Of a stretch of 64,000 bases of DNA, positions 1 through 8,676 are shown in pieces (position 1 is the stretch's first letter; each line of letters starts with the position of its first letter). Source of the DNA: Balneola sp. (GTDB taxonomy: Bacteria; Bacteroidota; Rhodothermia; Balneolales; Balneolaceae). The stretch lies in assembly GCA_017643645.1 (NCBI GenBank), contig JAEPNB010000010.1, forward strand, positions 62,001 through 126,000, read 5' to 3'. The notes beneath the pieces were generated by a model. It was not told the origin of the DNA, did not search any database, and was given only the letters and a program-made list of their open reading frames with translations. The position numbers and the translations under genes were made by a program.

Positions 1-36
1 TAAGCTATTTCCAACTTTTCTGACTTTGGTTTCCAT
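1..36 (-). CDS. AbrB/MazE-like antitoxin, N-terminal fragment
   Basis: Only the first 12 codons lie in the window, and the gene runs off the left edge. The ATG at 36 opens METKVRKVGNSL, which matches the very conserved beginning of AbrB/MazE-type swapped-hairpin DNA-binding antitoxins (usually continuing into a short segment ending near PK). These proteins bind their own promoter and neutralise a cognate toxin, often encoded just downstream, which here would be off-window. A perfect inverted repeat starts 14 bases upstream of the ATG and would fit an autoregulatory operator. A stand-alone AbrB-type regulator is also possible. The call rests on a short but distinctive sequence. Confidence 0.55.
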   Translation of the reverse strand, partial: METKVRKVGNSL

Positions 37-49
37 AAGTTTAATTTTG

Positions 50-66
50 TTATAACAATGTTATAA
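50..66. promoter_or_regulatory. Inverted repeat, candidate operator of the antitoxin gene
   Basis: TTATAACA, one base, then TGTTATAA forms a perfect 8+1+8 palindrome. It overlaps a second one, TTGTTATAACAA (47-58). It lies between the stress-protein gene and the antitoxin start, where an autorepressor would bind. The role is inferred from position and symmetry. Confidence 0.4.
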
Positions 67-95
67 TTTAATGAATAAACTAAAATGAACAACTA

Positions 96-497
96 TTATT
101 TCACCACAGTAATAACCCCATTAAATTTATTAATAATGTAATTGCTGATCCCGCCCGGCTTCCCGTCATTTATATCCCATTTAAAATCAGCGCCGCCTAT
201 AAAAATTTGGTCGCTATCTAATTTCTCAGCTGTTTTTATAATAGTTTTTCCCGGCTCGCCTATCTCCACAACCAACTCAGGATCCATTTCCGGACCACTG
301 TTTGTCTCGAATAAAAATTTTGCCATTTCAACAATTCCTTTGGCGGTATCTTCGCTTTCCTTATCATCTGCAACCACAAGAATCGTAACTGTTGGTTTAT
401 TGTTTAAAAGCGAGCTTAACAAGCCGGCGTGCTTTACGGCTTCACTTGCATATTTACTGCCATTTGTTGCTATTAACCAGTTTGATGGAAATCCCAT
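96..497 (-). CDS. Universal stress protein family (UspA-like)
   Basis: A 133-residue single USP domain, close to the family's usual 140-150. The N-terminus (WLIATNGSKYASEAVKHA) is the first beta strand and helix of the fold. The middle has the IGEPGKTIIKTAEK stretch followed by IFIGG. The C-terminal glycine loop that binds ATP in some members is only partly kept, so nucleotide binding is uncertain. Such proteins act in the cytosol in stress adaptation, with no single known reaction. An AAAAGGAT ribosome site precedes the ATG. The gene is divergent from the CCA-enzyme gene and shares a strand with the antitoxin fragment, though that gene seems to have its own operator. Confidence 0.75.
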   Translation of the reverse strand: MGFPSNWLIATNGSKYASEAVKHAGLLSSLLNNKPTVTILVVADDKESEDTAKGIVEMAKFLFETNSGPEMDPELVVEIGEPGKTIIKTAEKLDSDQIFIGGADFKWDINDGKPGGISNYIINKFNGVITVVK

Positions 498-582
498 GGT
501 TCATATCCTTTTTATTTACCCTGCTATTAATTTTATAAAACAAACCCCTGAAAGCATCCTATAAGATTGGTATCTTTTGCCG

Positions 583-2007
583 ATGAATTTTCCGCTACAA
601 ATACCCGCTTCACATAAGTCTGTTTTTGAAGTCATAAGCAAAGCCGCTGCTTCCATAAACCAACCGGTTTACATTGTGGGTGGTTATGTGCGCGACTTTT
701 ACCTTGACCGACTTAAACAAACAGAACCTGACCTCGACTTTGTTACGCTTGGCTCCGGAATTTCTTTAGCTGAGAAGGTTCATCAAGCTTTAAAAGGATC
801 CCATCTTTCTGTGTTCAAACAGTTCGGAACTGCGCTTGTAAAAACCGATGAATTTGAACTGGAGTTCGTAGGAGCGCGCAAAGAAAGCTATCGTAAGAAT
901 TCCAGAAAACCCATTGTGGAAGACGGAACTCTTCAAGATGATCAACTTCGGCGCGATCTTACGATTAATGCGCTTTCCTGGAGTTTGAATGAAGAAGACT
1001 TTGGTACGCTTGTAGATCCATTCGGAGGAATTCAGGATTTAAAAAACAAGCTGATCAGAACACCTATTGATCCAAAACAAACTTTTGATGACGATCCGCT
1101 TAGAATGCTCCGCGCTATTCGTTTTACCACGCAGCTGAATTTTGAGATCGAGGAGAAAACTTACCATGCTATTTCTGAAATGGCTCCCAGACTTGAAATC
1201 ATTTCTAAAGAGCGAATTATTACTGAGCTGAATAAAATAATAATGAGTAATAAGCCGTCAATCGGGTTTGCTCATTTATTTCATACTGGTTTACTGAAAC
1301 AGTTTTTCCCTCAAATGCATCGATTGCAAGGTGTAAAAGAAAAGAATGGACAAACTCATAAAGACAATTTCTGGCATACTCTGCAAGTACTGGATAATGT
1401 TGTTGAATATGGAGGAGACCTTTGGCTGAGATGGGCTGCTATTTTGCATGACATCGCAAAACCACCTACTCAAAGATTTGATAATAAGGCCGGCTGGACT
1501 TTTCATGGGCATGATGCCCTCGGTGCGAAATGGACAAAAGGTATTTTTCGTCAACTAGGCCTACCACTTGATGAAAGAATGCGATATGTGAGAAAATTGG
1601 TACGCCTGCATCTGCGCCCTATTGCGTTAGTTTCAGAAGAAGTGAGTGACAGTGCCATAAGAAGGTTGATCTTTGAAGCCGGAGATGATATTGATGATCT
1701 TATGACACTTTGCAGAGCTGACATAACCAGTAAGAATGACAATAAAGTAGAGCGGTTCCAGAAAAACTTTAACAGAGTTGAAAAGAAGATCAAGGAAGTT
1801 GAAAAGAAAGATCATATCAGAAACTGGAAAAATCCTCTTTCCGGAGAAGAGATCATGGAAGCACTTCAAATTAAGCCAAGCAAAACAATCGGAGATATAA
1901 AACACGCCGTAAAAGAAGCTATATTAAACGGTGAAATTCCGAATGATCGTGATGCTGCTTTTGAGTACATGATGAATAATAAGGATAAATTCTTGGAGGA
2001 GGAGTAA
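583..2007 (+). CDS. cca: CCA tRNA nucleotidyltransferase, HD-domain type
   Basis: This enzyme adds or repairs the CCA end of tRNAs using CTP and ATP. The class II nucleotidyltransferase head is clear: GGYVRDFYLDR near residue 34, the metal-binding DLDFV, then RRDLTINALSW and DDPLRMLRAIRF. An HD phosphohydrolase motif (LHDIAKPPT) appears near residue 290, as in bacterial CCA enzymes with 2',3'-cyclic phosphodiesterase or phosphatase activity. The length, 474 residues, is normal. I chose the ATG at 583; a TTG at 577 is also in frame. ispE follows after 4 bases, so the two are probably co-transcribed. A poly(A) polymerase of the same family is the alternative. Confidence 0.9.
   Translation: MNFPLQIPASHKSVFEVISKAAASINQPVYIVGGYVRDFYLDRLKQTEPDLDFVTLGSGISLAEKVHQALKGSHLSVFKQFGTALVKTDEFELEFVGARKESYRKNSRKPIVEDGTLQDDQLRRDLTINALSWSLNEEDFGTLVDPFGGIQDLKNKLIRTPIDPKQTFDDDPLRMLRAIRFTTQLNFEIEEKTYHAISEMAPRLEIISKERIITELNKIIMSNKPSIGFAHLFHTGLLKQFFPQMHRLQGVKEKNGQTHKDNFWHTLQVLDNVVEYGGDLWLRWAAILHDIAKPPTQRFDNKAGWTFHGHDALGAKWTKGIFRQLGLPLDERMRYVRKLVRLHLRPIALVSEEVSDSAIRRLIFEAGDDIDDLMTLCRADITSKNDNKVERFQKNFNRVEKKIKEVEKKDHIRNWKNPLSGEEIMEALQIKPSKTIGDIKHAVKEAILNGEIPNDRDAAFEYMMNNKDKFLEEE
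1995..2004 (+). promoter_or_regulatory. Strong Shine-Dalgarno site for ispE inside the end of cca
   Basis: GGAGGAGGAG lies 7 bases before the GTG at 2012 and inside the last codons of the preceding gene. It supports the GTG start of ispE and suggests coupled translation. Confidence 0.6.
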
Positions 2008-2011
2008 TTAA

Positions 2012-2890
2012 GTGAAGGAAGTTTGGGTATCAAATTCATACGCTAAGATCAATATCGGGCTCAACGTTTTGGAGAGGCTTGACTCAGGATATCATAACAT
2101 TGAGACTGGTTTTTGTTTTATCGAATGGACAGATCGCTTTGAGATAACACCATCGAGCAGAAACAGCTTAACTATGAGCGACGAAAAAATTCCTGTAGAT
2201 GATACCAATCTGATAGTAAAAGCCGTAAATCTACTTGAGAAAGAAGCAGGGTTAAAAGATCAGTTTCGTATCAAAGTTCAAAAAAATATTCCAGCAGGAG
2301 CGGGACTTGGCGGTGGCAGCAGTAACGCGGCTACAACACTCAGGATGATCAACAAGATCGCCAATCTGGGTTTACAGGAAACGGAATTAATGGAGCTTGG
2401 AAGAAAGCTAGGAGCAGATGTTCCCTTTTTTATTCAGGGAAAGCCCGGTTTTGCAACAGGATTAGGAACAGAAATTGAACCTTTAAATATTCAACCCGAC
2501 GGTTGGATCGTTACTATTTTTCCCGGAGAACCAAGCAGCACTCCAGAAGCATACAATTTTGTGGAACCCAATCCGGAGCCCGAATTTTCTTTAAAGAAAG
2601 TTCTCATCGATGAGCCCTTGGAAGAATGGAAATACCTTATCATAAATGATCTGGAAGCTTCCGTTTTTCCACGAATGAATATTGTTGGCAATATCAAAGA
2701 CCAATGCTACGAGTTCGGAGCAAGCTACGCCTCAATGAGTGGAAGCGGTTCCAGTGTTTTTGGAATTTTTGAACAGGATTTTGTTGCAATTCATGCATAT
2801 GAATCGTTTCATAGTCTCGGATTTTCAGCGAATTTATCTCGCCCAAATTTTGAGCCTGATCTGGGTATCTACAAGAAACAGATCAGCTAA
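2012..2890 (+). CDS. ispE: 4-diphosphocytidyl-2-C-methyl-D-erythritol kinase
   Basis: A GHMP-family kinase that phosphorylates CDP-methylerythritol in the MEP pathway for isoprenoid precursors, in the cytosol. It opens with SYAKINIGLNVLERLDSGYH, the IspE N-terminal signature. The ATP-binding glycine loop PAGAGLGGGSSNAA is near residues 94-107, and the third GHMP motif SMSGSGSSVFGIF is near residue 243. Length is 292, typical. It uses a GTG start fixed by a strong ribosome site. It sits 4 bases after cca and 37 before glgP. No other MEP gene is in the window. Confidence 0.95.
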   Translation: MKEVWVSNSYAKINIGLNVLERLDSGYHNIETGFCFIEWTDRFEITPSSRNSLTMSDEKIPVDDTNLIVKAVNLLEKEAGLKDQFRIKVQKNIPAGAGLGGGSSNAATTLRMINKIANLGLQETELMELGRKLGADVPFFIQGKPGFATGLGTEIEPLNIQPDGWIVTIFPGEPSSTPEAYNFVEPNPEPEFSLKKVLIDEPLEEWKYLIINDLEASVFPRMNIVGNIKDQCYEFGASYASMSGSGSSVFGIFEQDFVAIHAYESFHSLGFSANLSRPNFEPDLGIYKKQIS

Positions 2891-2927
2891 TTTATTTCAT
2901 ATTTAAGATTATTAATCAGCACCTATA

Positions 2928-5408
2928 ATGGCTAAAAAGAAGATTTCTTCAACTCTGGATCTAAGATCGGGAATGGATAAAAACTCCCTTCGCGAAGATA
3001 TTAAAATGCATCTTCGTCATACCTTGGCAAAGGACGAGTACTCAACCACAAATTGGGATAATTACCGTAGCGTGGTTCTCACTTTAATGGATCGGTTAAA
3101 TGAGCGCTGGTTAACAACTCAGCAACATTATCATAATTCCGGAGCAAAACGGGTTTACTATTTATCCATGGAATACCTGATTGGTCGCCTGCTGGATAAC
3201 ATGGTAGTTAATCTGGATGTTCAACAAGAAATCGCTGATGCTTTACAGGATGTTGGTTTGGATTATGATGACATCCGAAATGCAGAATGGGACGCCGGAC
3301 TTGGAAATGGTGGTCTCGGAAGACTTGCAGCTTGTTTTTTGGACTCCATGGCAACATTAGGCATTCCCGCTATTGGATACGGTTTGCGTTATGACTACGG
3401 AATTTTCTATCAAACCATGGAAAACGGGTTTCAGATCGAGAAACCGGATCTTTGGTTGCGTTATGGAAATCCCTGGGATATTGTCCGTCCAAAAGTTCAA
3501 TATCCGGTAGAATTTTATGGGCACCAAGGTGCTGCTCAAAACGGAGATGGCGGACATCATTACAGTTGGGAAAATACCCGCAAAGTTCAAGCCGTTGCTT
3601 ACGATACTCCTATTCCCGGATACGATAATGGAATTGTAAACAATCTGCGATTATGGAAGGCGGAATCTGATGCCACTTTAGATCTAAAAAGCTTTAATCA
3701 GGGACAGTACATTGATGCCGTAAAAGACAATCAACTTGAACAAAATATCACACGTGTTCTTTATCCGAACGACAAAGTTTTTGTAGGTCAGGAACTCCGT
3801 TTGAAACAAGAGTATTTCCTTGTATCCGCTTCTATGCAGGATATTATCAGACGTTTCAAGAAAGGAACTGATGACTGGAGTAAATTTCCGGAACGCGTTG
3901 CCATTCAGTGTAACGATACTCATCCAAATCTGGCGATTCCTGAGTTGATGAGAGTTTTGCTTGACGAAGTACACATGCCATGGGAAAAAGCCTGGGATAT
4001 TACATCCAATACAATGGCTTATACCAATCATACTTTACTTCCTGAGGCTTTGGAAAAATGGCCGGTTTCGTTGATGAGAAACCTTTTACCAAGACACCTG
4101 AATATTATCCATGAGATCAATCGTCGCTTTATGGATACCATCAAAGCAACACATGGAAACGATACTGCTCGTATGAAGAGAATGAGCATAATCGGCGAAG
4201 GGGAAGATCCTGTCGTACATATGGCACATTTAGGAATTGTTGGTTCCAGAAAGGTGAACGGTGTTGCCGCACTTCATTCCCGATTGGTAAAAGAAACCAT
4301 GTTTAAGGATTTTGACGAGCTCTATCCTGATAAATTCACCAACAAAACCAATGGAATAACTCCACGAAGGTGGTTGAAGCAATGTAATCCTGATCTATCC
4401 GACCTGATCACTGATGAGATCGGAGATAAATGGATCACCGATCTAGATCATCTAAAAAAGCTGGCTCCATCAGCAAAGAAAAAAACTTTCCAGAAAAAGT
4501 TTGGTAAGATAAAGCTGGAAAACAAAAAGCTGTTGGCTGATTATATCAAAGAAGAACAAGGAATCGAGGTTGATCCAAAGTCTATGTTTGATATTCAGAT
4601 CAAGAGAATTCATGAGTATAAGCGTCAACTGATGGCTGCTTTACATGTAGCAACATTATATAACCGTTTAAAAGAAAATCCTGATCTTGATATTGTTCCA
4701 AGAACGGTGATCTTTGGCGGAAAAGCCGCTCCGGGTTATGCAATGGCAAAGCTTCACATCAAGCTTATCAACAGCATTGGTGAGAAGGTTAATAACGATC
4801 CGGAAGTAAGCGATAAACTGAAGTGTATTTTCCTTGAAAATTACCGGGTTACCTTAGCGGAAATGATGATTCCGGCCGCTGATCTATCCGAGCAAATTTC
4901 TACTGCCGGAATGGAAGCTTCGGGAACCGGCAACATGAAATTTGCACTGAACGGCGCTCTTACTATCGGCACCCTTGACGGAGCAAATGTTGAGATAAAA
5001 GAGGAAGTTGGAGACGATAATATTTTCATCTTTGGATTAACGGTGGAAGAAGTGGACGAACTTCGTCAACAGGGTTATAATCCATGGGATTACTACAATG
5101 CCAATACTGAGTTGAAAAAAGTGATCGATCAAATTCGTACCGGTTTCTTCTGTGAAGAAGATCCAACGCTTTTCCAGCCTATTGTTGACGCATTACTCCA
5201 CAAAGGAGATTACTTCATGGTTATGGCAGATTACGAAGCTTATGTAAAAAAGCAGGAAGAAGTTGAAGAGCTTTACAAAGATCAATCCGAATGGAACAGA
5301 AAGGCTATTTTGAATGTGGCTAACATCGGCAAATTCTCCAGCGATCGAACTATTCTGGATTATGCAGATGAGATCTGGCAAACAAAACCTGTGAAACTCA
5401 AAAAGTAA
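2928..5408 (+). CDS. glgP: Glycogen/maltodextrin phosphorylase
   Basis: Releases glucose-1-phosphate from the non-reducing ends of alpha-1,4-glucans with phosphate and pyridoxal phosphate. The 826-residue length and the full GT35 fold fit the family. The cofactor site is GTGNMKFALNG, with Lys671 as the predicted Schiff-base lysine, followed by TIGTLDGANVEI. Earlier blocks such as NGGLGRLAACFLDS and CNDTHPNLAIPE are also typical. No glycogen synthase or branching gene is nearby, so I cannot say whether glycogen or maltodextrin is the main substrate. A perfect palindrome follows the stop codon. Confidence 0.95.
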   Translation: MAKKKISSTLDLRSGMDKNSLREDIKMHLRHTLAKDEYSTTNWDNYRSVVLTLMDRLNERWLTTQQHYHNSGAKRVYYLSMEYLIGRLLDNMVVNLDVQQEIADALQDVGLDYDDIRNAEWDAGLGNGGLGRLAACFLDSMATLGIPAIGYGLRYDYGIFYQTMENGFQIEKPDLWLRYGNPWDIVRPKVQYPVEFYGHQGAAQNGDGGHHYSWENTRKVQAVAYDTPIPGYDNGIVNNLRLWKAESDATLDLKSFNQGQYIDAVKDNQLEQNITRVLYPNDKVFVGQELRLKQEYFLVSASMQDIIRRFKKGTDDWSKFPERVAIQCNDTHPNLAIPELMRVLLDEVHMPWEKAWDITSNTMAYTNHTLLPEALEKWPVSLMRNLLPRHLNIIHEINRRFMDTIKATHGNDTARMKRMSIIGEGEDPVVHMAHLGIVGSRKVNGVAALHSRLVKETMFKDFDELYPDKFTNKTNGITPRRWLKQCNPDLSDLITDEIGDKWITDLDHLKKLAPSAKKKTFQKKFGKIKLENKKLLADYIKEEQGIEVDPKSMFDIQIKRIHEYKRQLMAALHVATLYNRLKENPDLDIVPRTVIFGGKAAPGYAMAKLHIKLINSIGEKVNNDPEVSDKLKCIFLENYRVTLAEMMIPAADLSEQISTAGMEASGTGNMKFALNGALTIGTLDGANVEIKEEVGDDNIFIFGLTVEEVDELRQQGYNPWDYYNANTELKKVIDQIRTGFFCEEDPTLFQPIVDALLHKGDYFMVMADYEAYVKKQEEVEELYKDQSEWNRKAILNVANIGKFSSDRTILDYADEIWQTKPVKLKK

Positions 5409-5423
5409 GTTCTTAAACACAAT

Positions 5424-5459
5424 AACTGTAGGGATGTAATGCATTACATCCCTACAGTT
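5424..5459. repeat. Perfect 36-bp palindrome, GTAGG...CCTAC family, copy 1
   Basis: Both 18-base arms match exactly; the core begins GTAGGGATG and ends CATCCCTAC. It sits 15 bases after the glgP stop and is followed by GTTTT, so it may end transcription. A second palindrome of the same design lies at 35186-35227. Such GTAGG/CCTAC palindromes resemble REP sequences moved by RAYT-type Y1 transposases, but no such gene is visible here. Confidence 0.7.
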
Positions 5460-5518
5460 GTTTTCCGGAAGAAATTCTTCTGAAAGAAATTCTTAATTCC
5501 TTCGTCTAAAACATTAAA

Positions 5519-6109
5519 TTGGCTTTAGTGGAAGAAAAGAAATTCATACAACGATTACGGGATAAAGACCGAACTGCGTTTCAGCAATTAGTTCGTGAAT
5601 ACAAAGACCCAATCCTGAATGTTTGTTATGGATACCTGAAAGACATTGATGACGCTGAAGACCTTACTCAGGAAGTATTTACTGAGGTATACAAAACCAT
5701 TTCCAATTTTAAAGAAGAAGCCTCTCTTTTTACCTGGATGTACAGAATCGCTGTTTCCAGATCTTTGGATGAACTGAAAAAGCGCCGAAGCCTTAAACGC
5801 GCTGCTTACTTCGAGAAACGTGTACGATCAGAAGCTGCCGACCTAGAAATGTCACAAACTGCATCCGACCTGCCTGATCCGGAAGAAGAACTCTACCAAA
5901 AACAGCAGCAGATATTTATTCAGGATTCTTTGAACCGGCTTGCTGATACCCAGCGAACAGCTTTTGTTCTCAGCCAACAAGACGGGCTTAGTTACAAAGA
6001 GATTGCAGACATCATGGAAAAGAGTTTGTCTTCTATAGAGTCCTTGGTTCACCGAAGTAAACAAAACCTCAGAAAGATCATGGAGGACAATTATGAAAAT
6101 TATTTTTAA
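5519..6109 (+). CDS. ECF-type RNA polymerase sigma factor
   Basis: A 196-residue sigma-70 family protein with region 2 (DAEDLTQEVFTEVYKTI near residue 50, then FTWMYRIAVSRSLDELKKR) and region 4 (LSYKEIADIMEKSLSSIESLVHRSKQNLRK near residue 160). It lacks regions 1 and 3, as expected for group 4 factors. The start is TTG at 5519; a GTG at 5528 is possible and no strong ribosome site decides. It heads a same-strand set with a small single-pass membrane protein and a Spy/CpxP-like protein, which looks like its control circuit. It directs polymerase to an unknown regulon, probably envelope or metal stress. Confidence 0.9.
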   Translation: MALVEEKKFIQRLRDKDRTAFQQLVREYKDPILNVCYGYLKDIDDAEDLTQEVFTEVYKTISNFKEEASLFTWMYRIAVSRSLDELKKRRSLKRAAYFEKRVRSEAADLEMSQTASDLPDPEEELYQKQQQIFIQDSLNRLADTQRTAFVLSQQDGLSYKEIADIMEKSLSSIESLVHRSKQNLRKIMEDNYENYF

Positions 6110-6160
6110 AGAGCACAAGTTTTTACAACACATTTCGCCTAATCCTTTATCGGAAGAATT

Positions 6161-6490
6161 ATGAAATCAGAAAAAGACATACAAACCCATATAAACCAAC
6201 TGATGAAAGATGCTGAAAAGCCTGCTTTTCTTTCAACCAGTGATGATTTTGAAGAAGCTCTTTTTGCTCGTTTTGATGAAATTGACAACCAGAACGCTCC
6301 TAAAACAGCTACCATCTTCACTCTTTCAGAAGTGCGGAAATATGCCGCTGTTATTTTAATATTGATCCTGAATGTTTCTGCCATTCTTTTTTATTCTACC
6401 ACTTCTGACAGCGGACAGACAACTGAAGATATCTCAGAGTATTCTGAGGAGTATTTTCCCGATTATGCAACTTTAACCTCTTTGGAGTAA
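6161..6490 (+). CDS. Small single-pass membrane protein, candidate anti-sigma factor
   Basis: 109 residues: a charged, probably cytoplasmic segment (1-60) with a helix rich in K, E and D, one hydrophobic span (61-79, AAVILILILNVSAILFY), and a short acidic tail. I recognise no named domain. Its position, 51 bases after an ECF sigma gene and 3 before a Spy/CpxP-like gene, and the one-span layout suggest it holds the sigma factor at the membrane, as CnrY does for CnrH. That role is inferred from context only. It has no zinc-binding HxxxCxxC motif. Confidence 0.65.
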   Translation: MKSEKDIQTHINQLMKDAEKPAFLSTSDDFEEALFARFDEIDNQNAPKTATIFTLSEVRKYAAVILILILNVSAILFYSTTSDSGQTTEDISEYSEEYFPDYATLTSLE

Positions 6491-6493
6491 GCC

Positions 6494-6991
6494 ATGGGTT
6501 TATTTGAAAACAAACGATTTACCATTATATCCATCTCTGTTTTGGTTTTACTGAACCTGATTCTTATCGGTTTAGTTGTTGGTCCTGAACTTGGAAAGCG
6601 AGATCGTGACCGAAGAGACGGAGACAAAAGAAGAACTTTTGTTGAAAAAGAACTTGGCTTTACCGAAGAGCAGAAACAAGCATATGATTCTTTAAACTCC
6701 AGCCACAGAACTGAGACAAAAGAAATTCAACAAAAGATCGATGAAAAACGCAGGGAAATGTTCCGTCTTACCCGGGTTGATGGCGTTTCTATTGAAACCG
6801 TTGATTCTTTAACTACTGAAATCGGAATGTTAGTCTCCAATATGGAGTTCCGAACCTATGAGCACATTTCTAATATCAGAGCGCTTTGCACCCCCGAACA
6901 ACTTCAAAAATTGGATTCGCTGGTTCAACGAATGATAAAGTCGCGCAGAGATCGTGAAGGTGGCAAGAAGGAACATGTTCGTAGAAATTAA
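6494..6991 (+). CDS. Spy/CpxP-like periplasmic sensor or chaperone, membrane-anchored
   Basis: 165 residues. An N-terminal hydrophobic span (about 9-30) without a clear cleavage site is followed by a basic stretch and a long helical region. Two LTxxQ-like elements can be seen: GFTEEQKQAY near residue 55 and CTPEQLQKLDSL near residue 137. This matches the Spy/CpxP/ZraP/CnrX helical-hairpin fold, whose members sense misfolding or metals in the periplasm. It lies 3 bases after the small membrane gene and probably shares its transcript with the ECF sigma gene. The single Cys in the second motif is unusual. The ligand is unknown. Confidence 0.75.
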   Translation: MGLFENKRFTIISISVLVLLNLILIGLVVGPELGKRDRDRRDGDKRRTFVEKELGFTEEQKQAYDSLNSSHRTETKEIQQKIDEKRREMFRLTRVDGVSIETVDSLTTEIGMLVSNMEFRTYEHISNIRALCTPEQLQKLDSLVQRMIKSRRDREGGKKEHVRRN

Positions 6992-7045
6992 TTAACTGCG
7001 GTTCGTTCAGATTTGTTTATTTTCTCTCAACCTAATCAAGAAAAT

Positions 7046-7993
7046 ATGCAAGCAGACTCCACCCAATCTTTACCTACCATAGATGATCTCACCCCAAGTG
7101 AGATCTTTGATTATCTGGGTACTCTTTTTAATACTACTTTATTCGAACTTAAAGATACTCCTGTTACACTTCTTTCGATCTGTATCTTCATTTTCTTCCT
7201 AATTGGGTTTACTTATCTGGGTAGTTTTGTAAAGCGGATACTAAACAATAAAGTATTACCCCGATTTATTAAAGATCCAGGTCTGCGGTTTACGCTTTCC
7301 AGGATGACTCAATATGTGGTCATGATCATCGGGATGTTGGTCTCTTTCCAATTCGTGGGCGTTGACCTTACCGGACTTGCAGTGATCTTTGGTTTTCTTT
7401 CTGTTGGTATTGGTTTTGGTTTACAGAATATCACTTCGAATTTTATTTCAGGTTTGATCGTCCTTTTTGAACGCCCGATCAGCATTGGAGATCGTGTATT
7501 GGTAAATGATATTGAAGGAGATGTTCAGGAAATTAATATACGCTCTACCACCGTTCGATCGATCAATAACATTTCTGTAATTGTTCCGAATTCTGAGTTC
7601 ATTTCAAAAAATGTAGTCAACTATTCTTACGGAGATCCAACTTATCGTTTAGTTATTGATGTGGGCGTGGCTTACGGATCAGATTTAGATCTAGTATTAA
7701 AGGCGCTCAACGAAGTTGCTGAAGAAAGTGAATCCATATTACACACTCCAAAACATGATGTACACTTGCGCTCATTCGGTGATTCTTCCTGGAATATGAA
7801 GCTGATCGTTTGGGTTGGAAACGTGAAAGAACATTACTCGATCCTAAATGGACTGAATCAAGCCATCGTCAGAAAGTTCAGAGCATATGATATCGAGATT
7901 CCATTCCCTCAAAGAGATATTAATTTCAGGAATGCGATGCCTAAGAGTGAGGAAGTGAAAGGTGAGAAGAAAGAAGTTAAAAGTGATGATTGA
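7046..7993 (+). CDS. MscS-family mechanosensitive channel
   Basis: A small-conductance channel that opens under membrane tension and releases solutes in hypo-osmotic shock. After hydrophobic spans near residues 40-65 and 85-110 comes the pore helix and MscS signature: VGIGFGLQNITSNFISGLIVL, then RPISIGDRV and the beta domain VQEINIRSTTVRS with IVPNSEF. The C-terminal alpha/beta domain ends IEIPFPQRDINF, as in MscS/YnaI types. I chose the ATG at 7046 (315 residues); a TTG at 7013 would add 11 residues. It lies 54 bases after the Spy-like gene and might share its transcript. Confidence 0.93.
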   Translation: MQADSTQSLPTIDDLTPSEIFDYLGTLFNTTLFELKDTPVTLLSICIFIFFLIGFTYLGSFVKRILNNKVLPRFIKDPGLRFTLSRMTQYVVMIIGMLVSFQFVGVDLTGLAVIFGFLSVGIGFGLQNITSNFISGLIVLFERPISIGDRVLVNDIEGDVQEINIRSTTVRSINNISVIVPNSEFISKNVVNYSYGDPTYRLVIDVGVAYGSDLDLVLKALNEVAEESESILHTPKHDVHLRSFGDSSWNMKLIVWVGNVKEHYSILNGLNQAIVRKFRAYDIEIPFPQRDINFRNAMPKSEEVKGEKKEVKSDD

Positions 7994-8012
7994 GAATATC
8001 TCAATTTAGGTC

Positions 8013-8043
8013 TTCCATCAGACGGGCTATCCGTCAGATGGAA
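8013..8043. repeat. TCAGACGG hairpin family, copy 1
   Basis: Arms TTCCATCAGACGG and CCGTCAGATGGAA around a 5-base loop form a 13-bp stem with one A/A mismatch at the sixth base of the CCATC side. It sits 20 bases after the MscS gene. Related copies are at 8631-8657, 8677-8703 and 28233-28279. Confidence 0.7.
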
Positions 8044-8118
8044 TTAAATATGGCGTAACGGAACAAAACCTTCTATAACCCATTAGAATAAGAGACTCTT
8101 TACTTATTTCGGGTTTTC

Positions 8119-8610
8119 ATGTATGAACAAGCGCAAATTTTATTAGATGTAACCATCGCTCTTATACTTGGAGGGATTCTGGGACTGGAACGAGAATGGA
8201 AACAGAAACCAGCCGGATTCCGAACCAATATGATCATCTCGGGTTCAGCAGCGTTATTGGTTTCTTTGGGGAGAATAGTGATCATAGATTTCAATCAGCT
8301 CATTCAACCGGAAGGACTTGGTGTTGACCCGATTCGTATGGTTCATGCCGTTGTAGTAGGTGTCAGTTTTATTGGCGCCGGAACTATTTTAAAAAGCTCT
8401 TCGAGTCCGGTTGTACGATATCTCACTACTGCCGCCACCATTTTAATGGCCGCAGGGATTGGAATAAGTATAGCCCTTAAGCAATATTGGCTAGGAGTTG
8501 GAACTACATTCATTCTTGTTATCGTAAATTATCTTTTCGGATACCTTAACAAACTTATAAGCAAAAAGTCAGATTATGATTCTGAGTATAAGAAAGAGAA
8601 TTTTAATTAA
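8119..8610 (+). CDS. MgtC/SapB family membrane protein
   Basis: 163 residues with four or five hydrophobic spans. It opens with the family hallmark: ALILGGILGLEREWKQKPAGFRTN near residue 15, then VVVGVSFIGAGTILK. It has only the N-terminal membrane domain, without the ACT-like C-terminal extension of MgtC. Family members are tied to magnesium limitation, membrane potential and, in pathogens, inhibition of F-type ATPase. The exact job here is unknown. It stands alone between repeat-bearing gaps. Confidence 0.88.
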   Translation: MYEQAQILLDVTIALILGGILGLEREWKQKPAGFRTNMIISGSAALLVSLGRIVIIDFNQLIQPEGLGVDPIRMVHAVVVGVSFIGAGTILKSSSSPVVRYLTTAATILMAAGIGISIALKQYWLGVGTTFILVIVNYLFGYLNKLISKKSDYDSEYKKENFN

Positions 8611-8630
8611 TACACAGTCGCTTTAAAATC

Positions 8631-8657
8631 CCATCAGACGGGTTATCCGTCAGATGG
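8631..8657. repeat. TCAGACGG hairpin family, copy 2
   Basis: CCATCAGACGG, a 5-base loop, then CCGTCAGATGG. It has the same A/A mismatch as copy 1 and lies 20 bases after the MgtC gene. Confidence 0.7.
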
Positions 8658-8676
8658 AATAATCGATAATAAGTTC

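Noticed and set aside
142-564. Plus-strand open frame of 140 codons across the stress-protein gene
   Set aside because: It is antisense to a recognisable USP domain, has no family pattern of its own and no good ribosome site.
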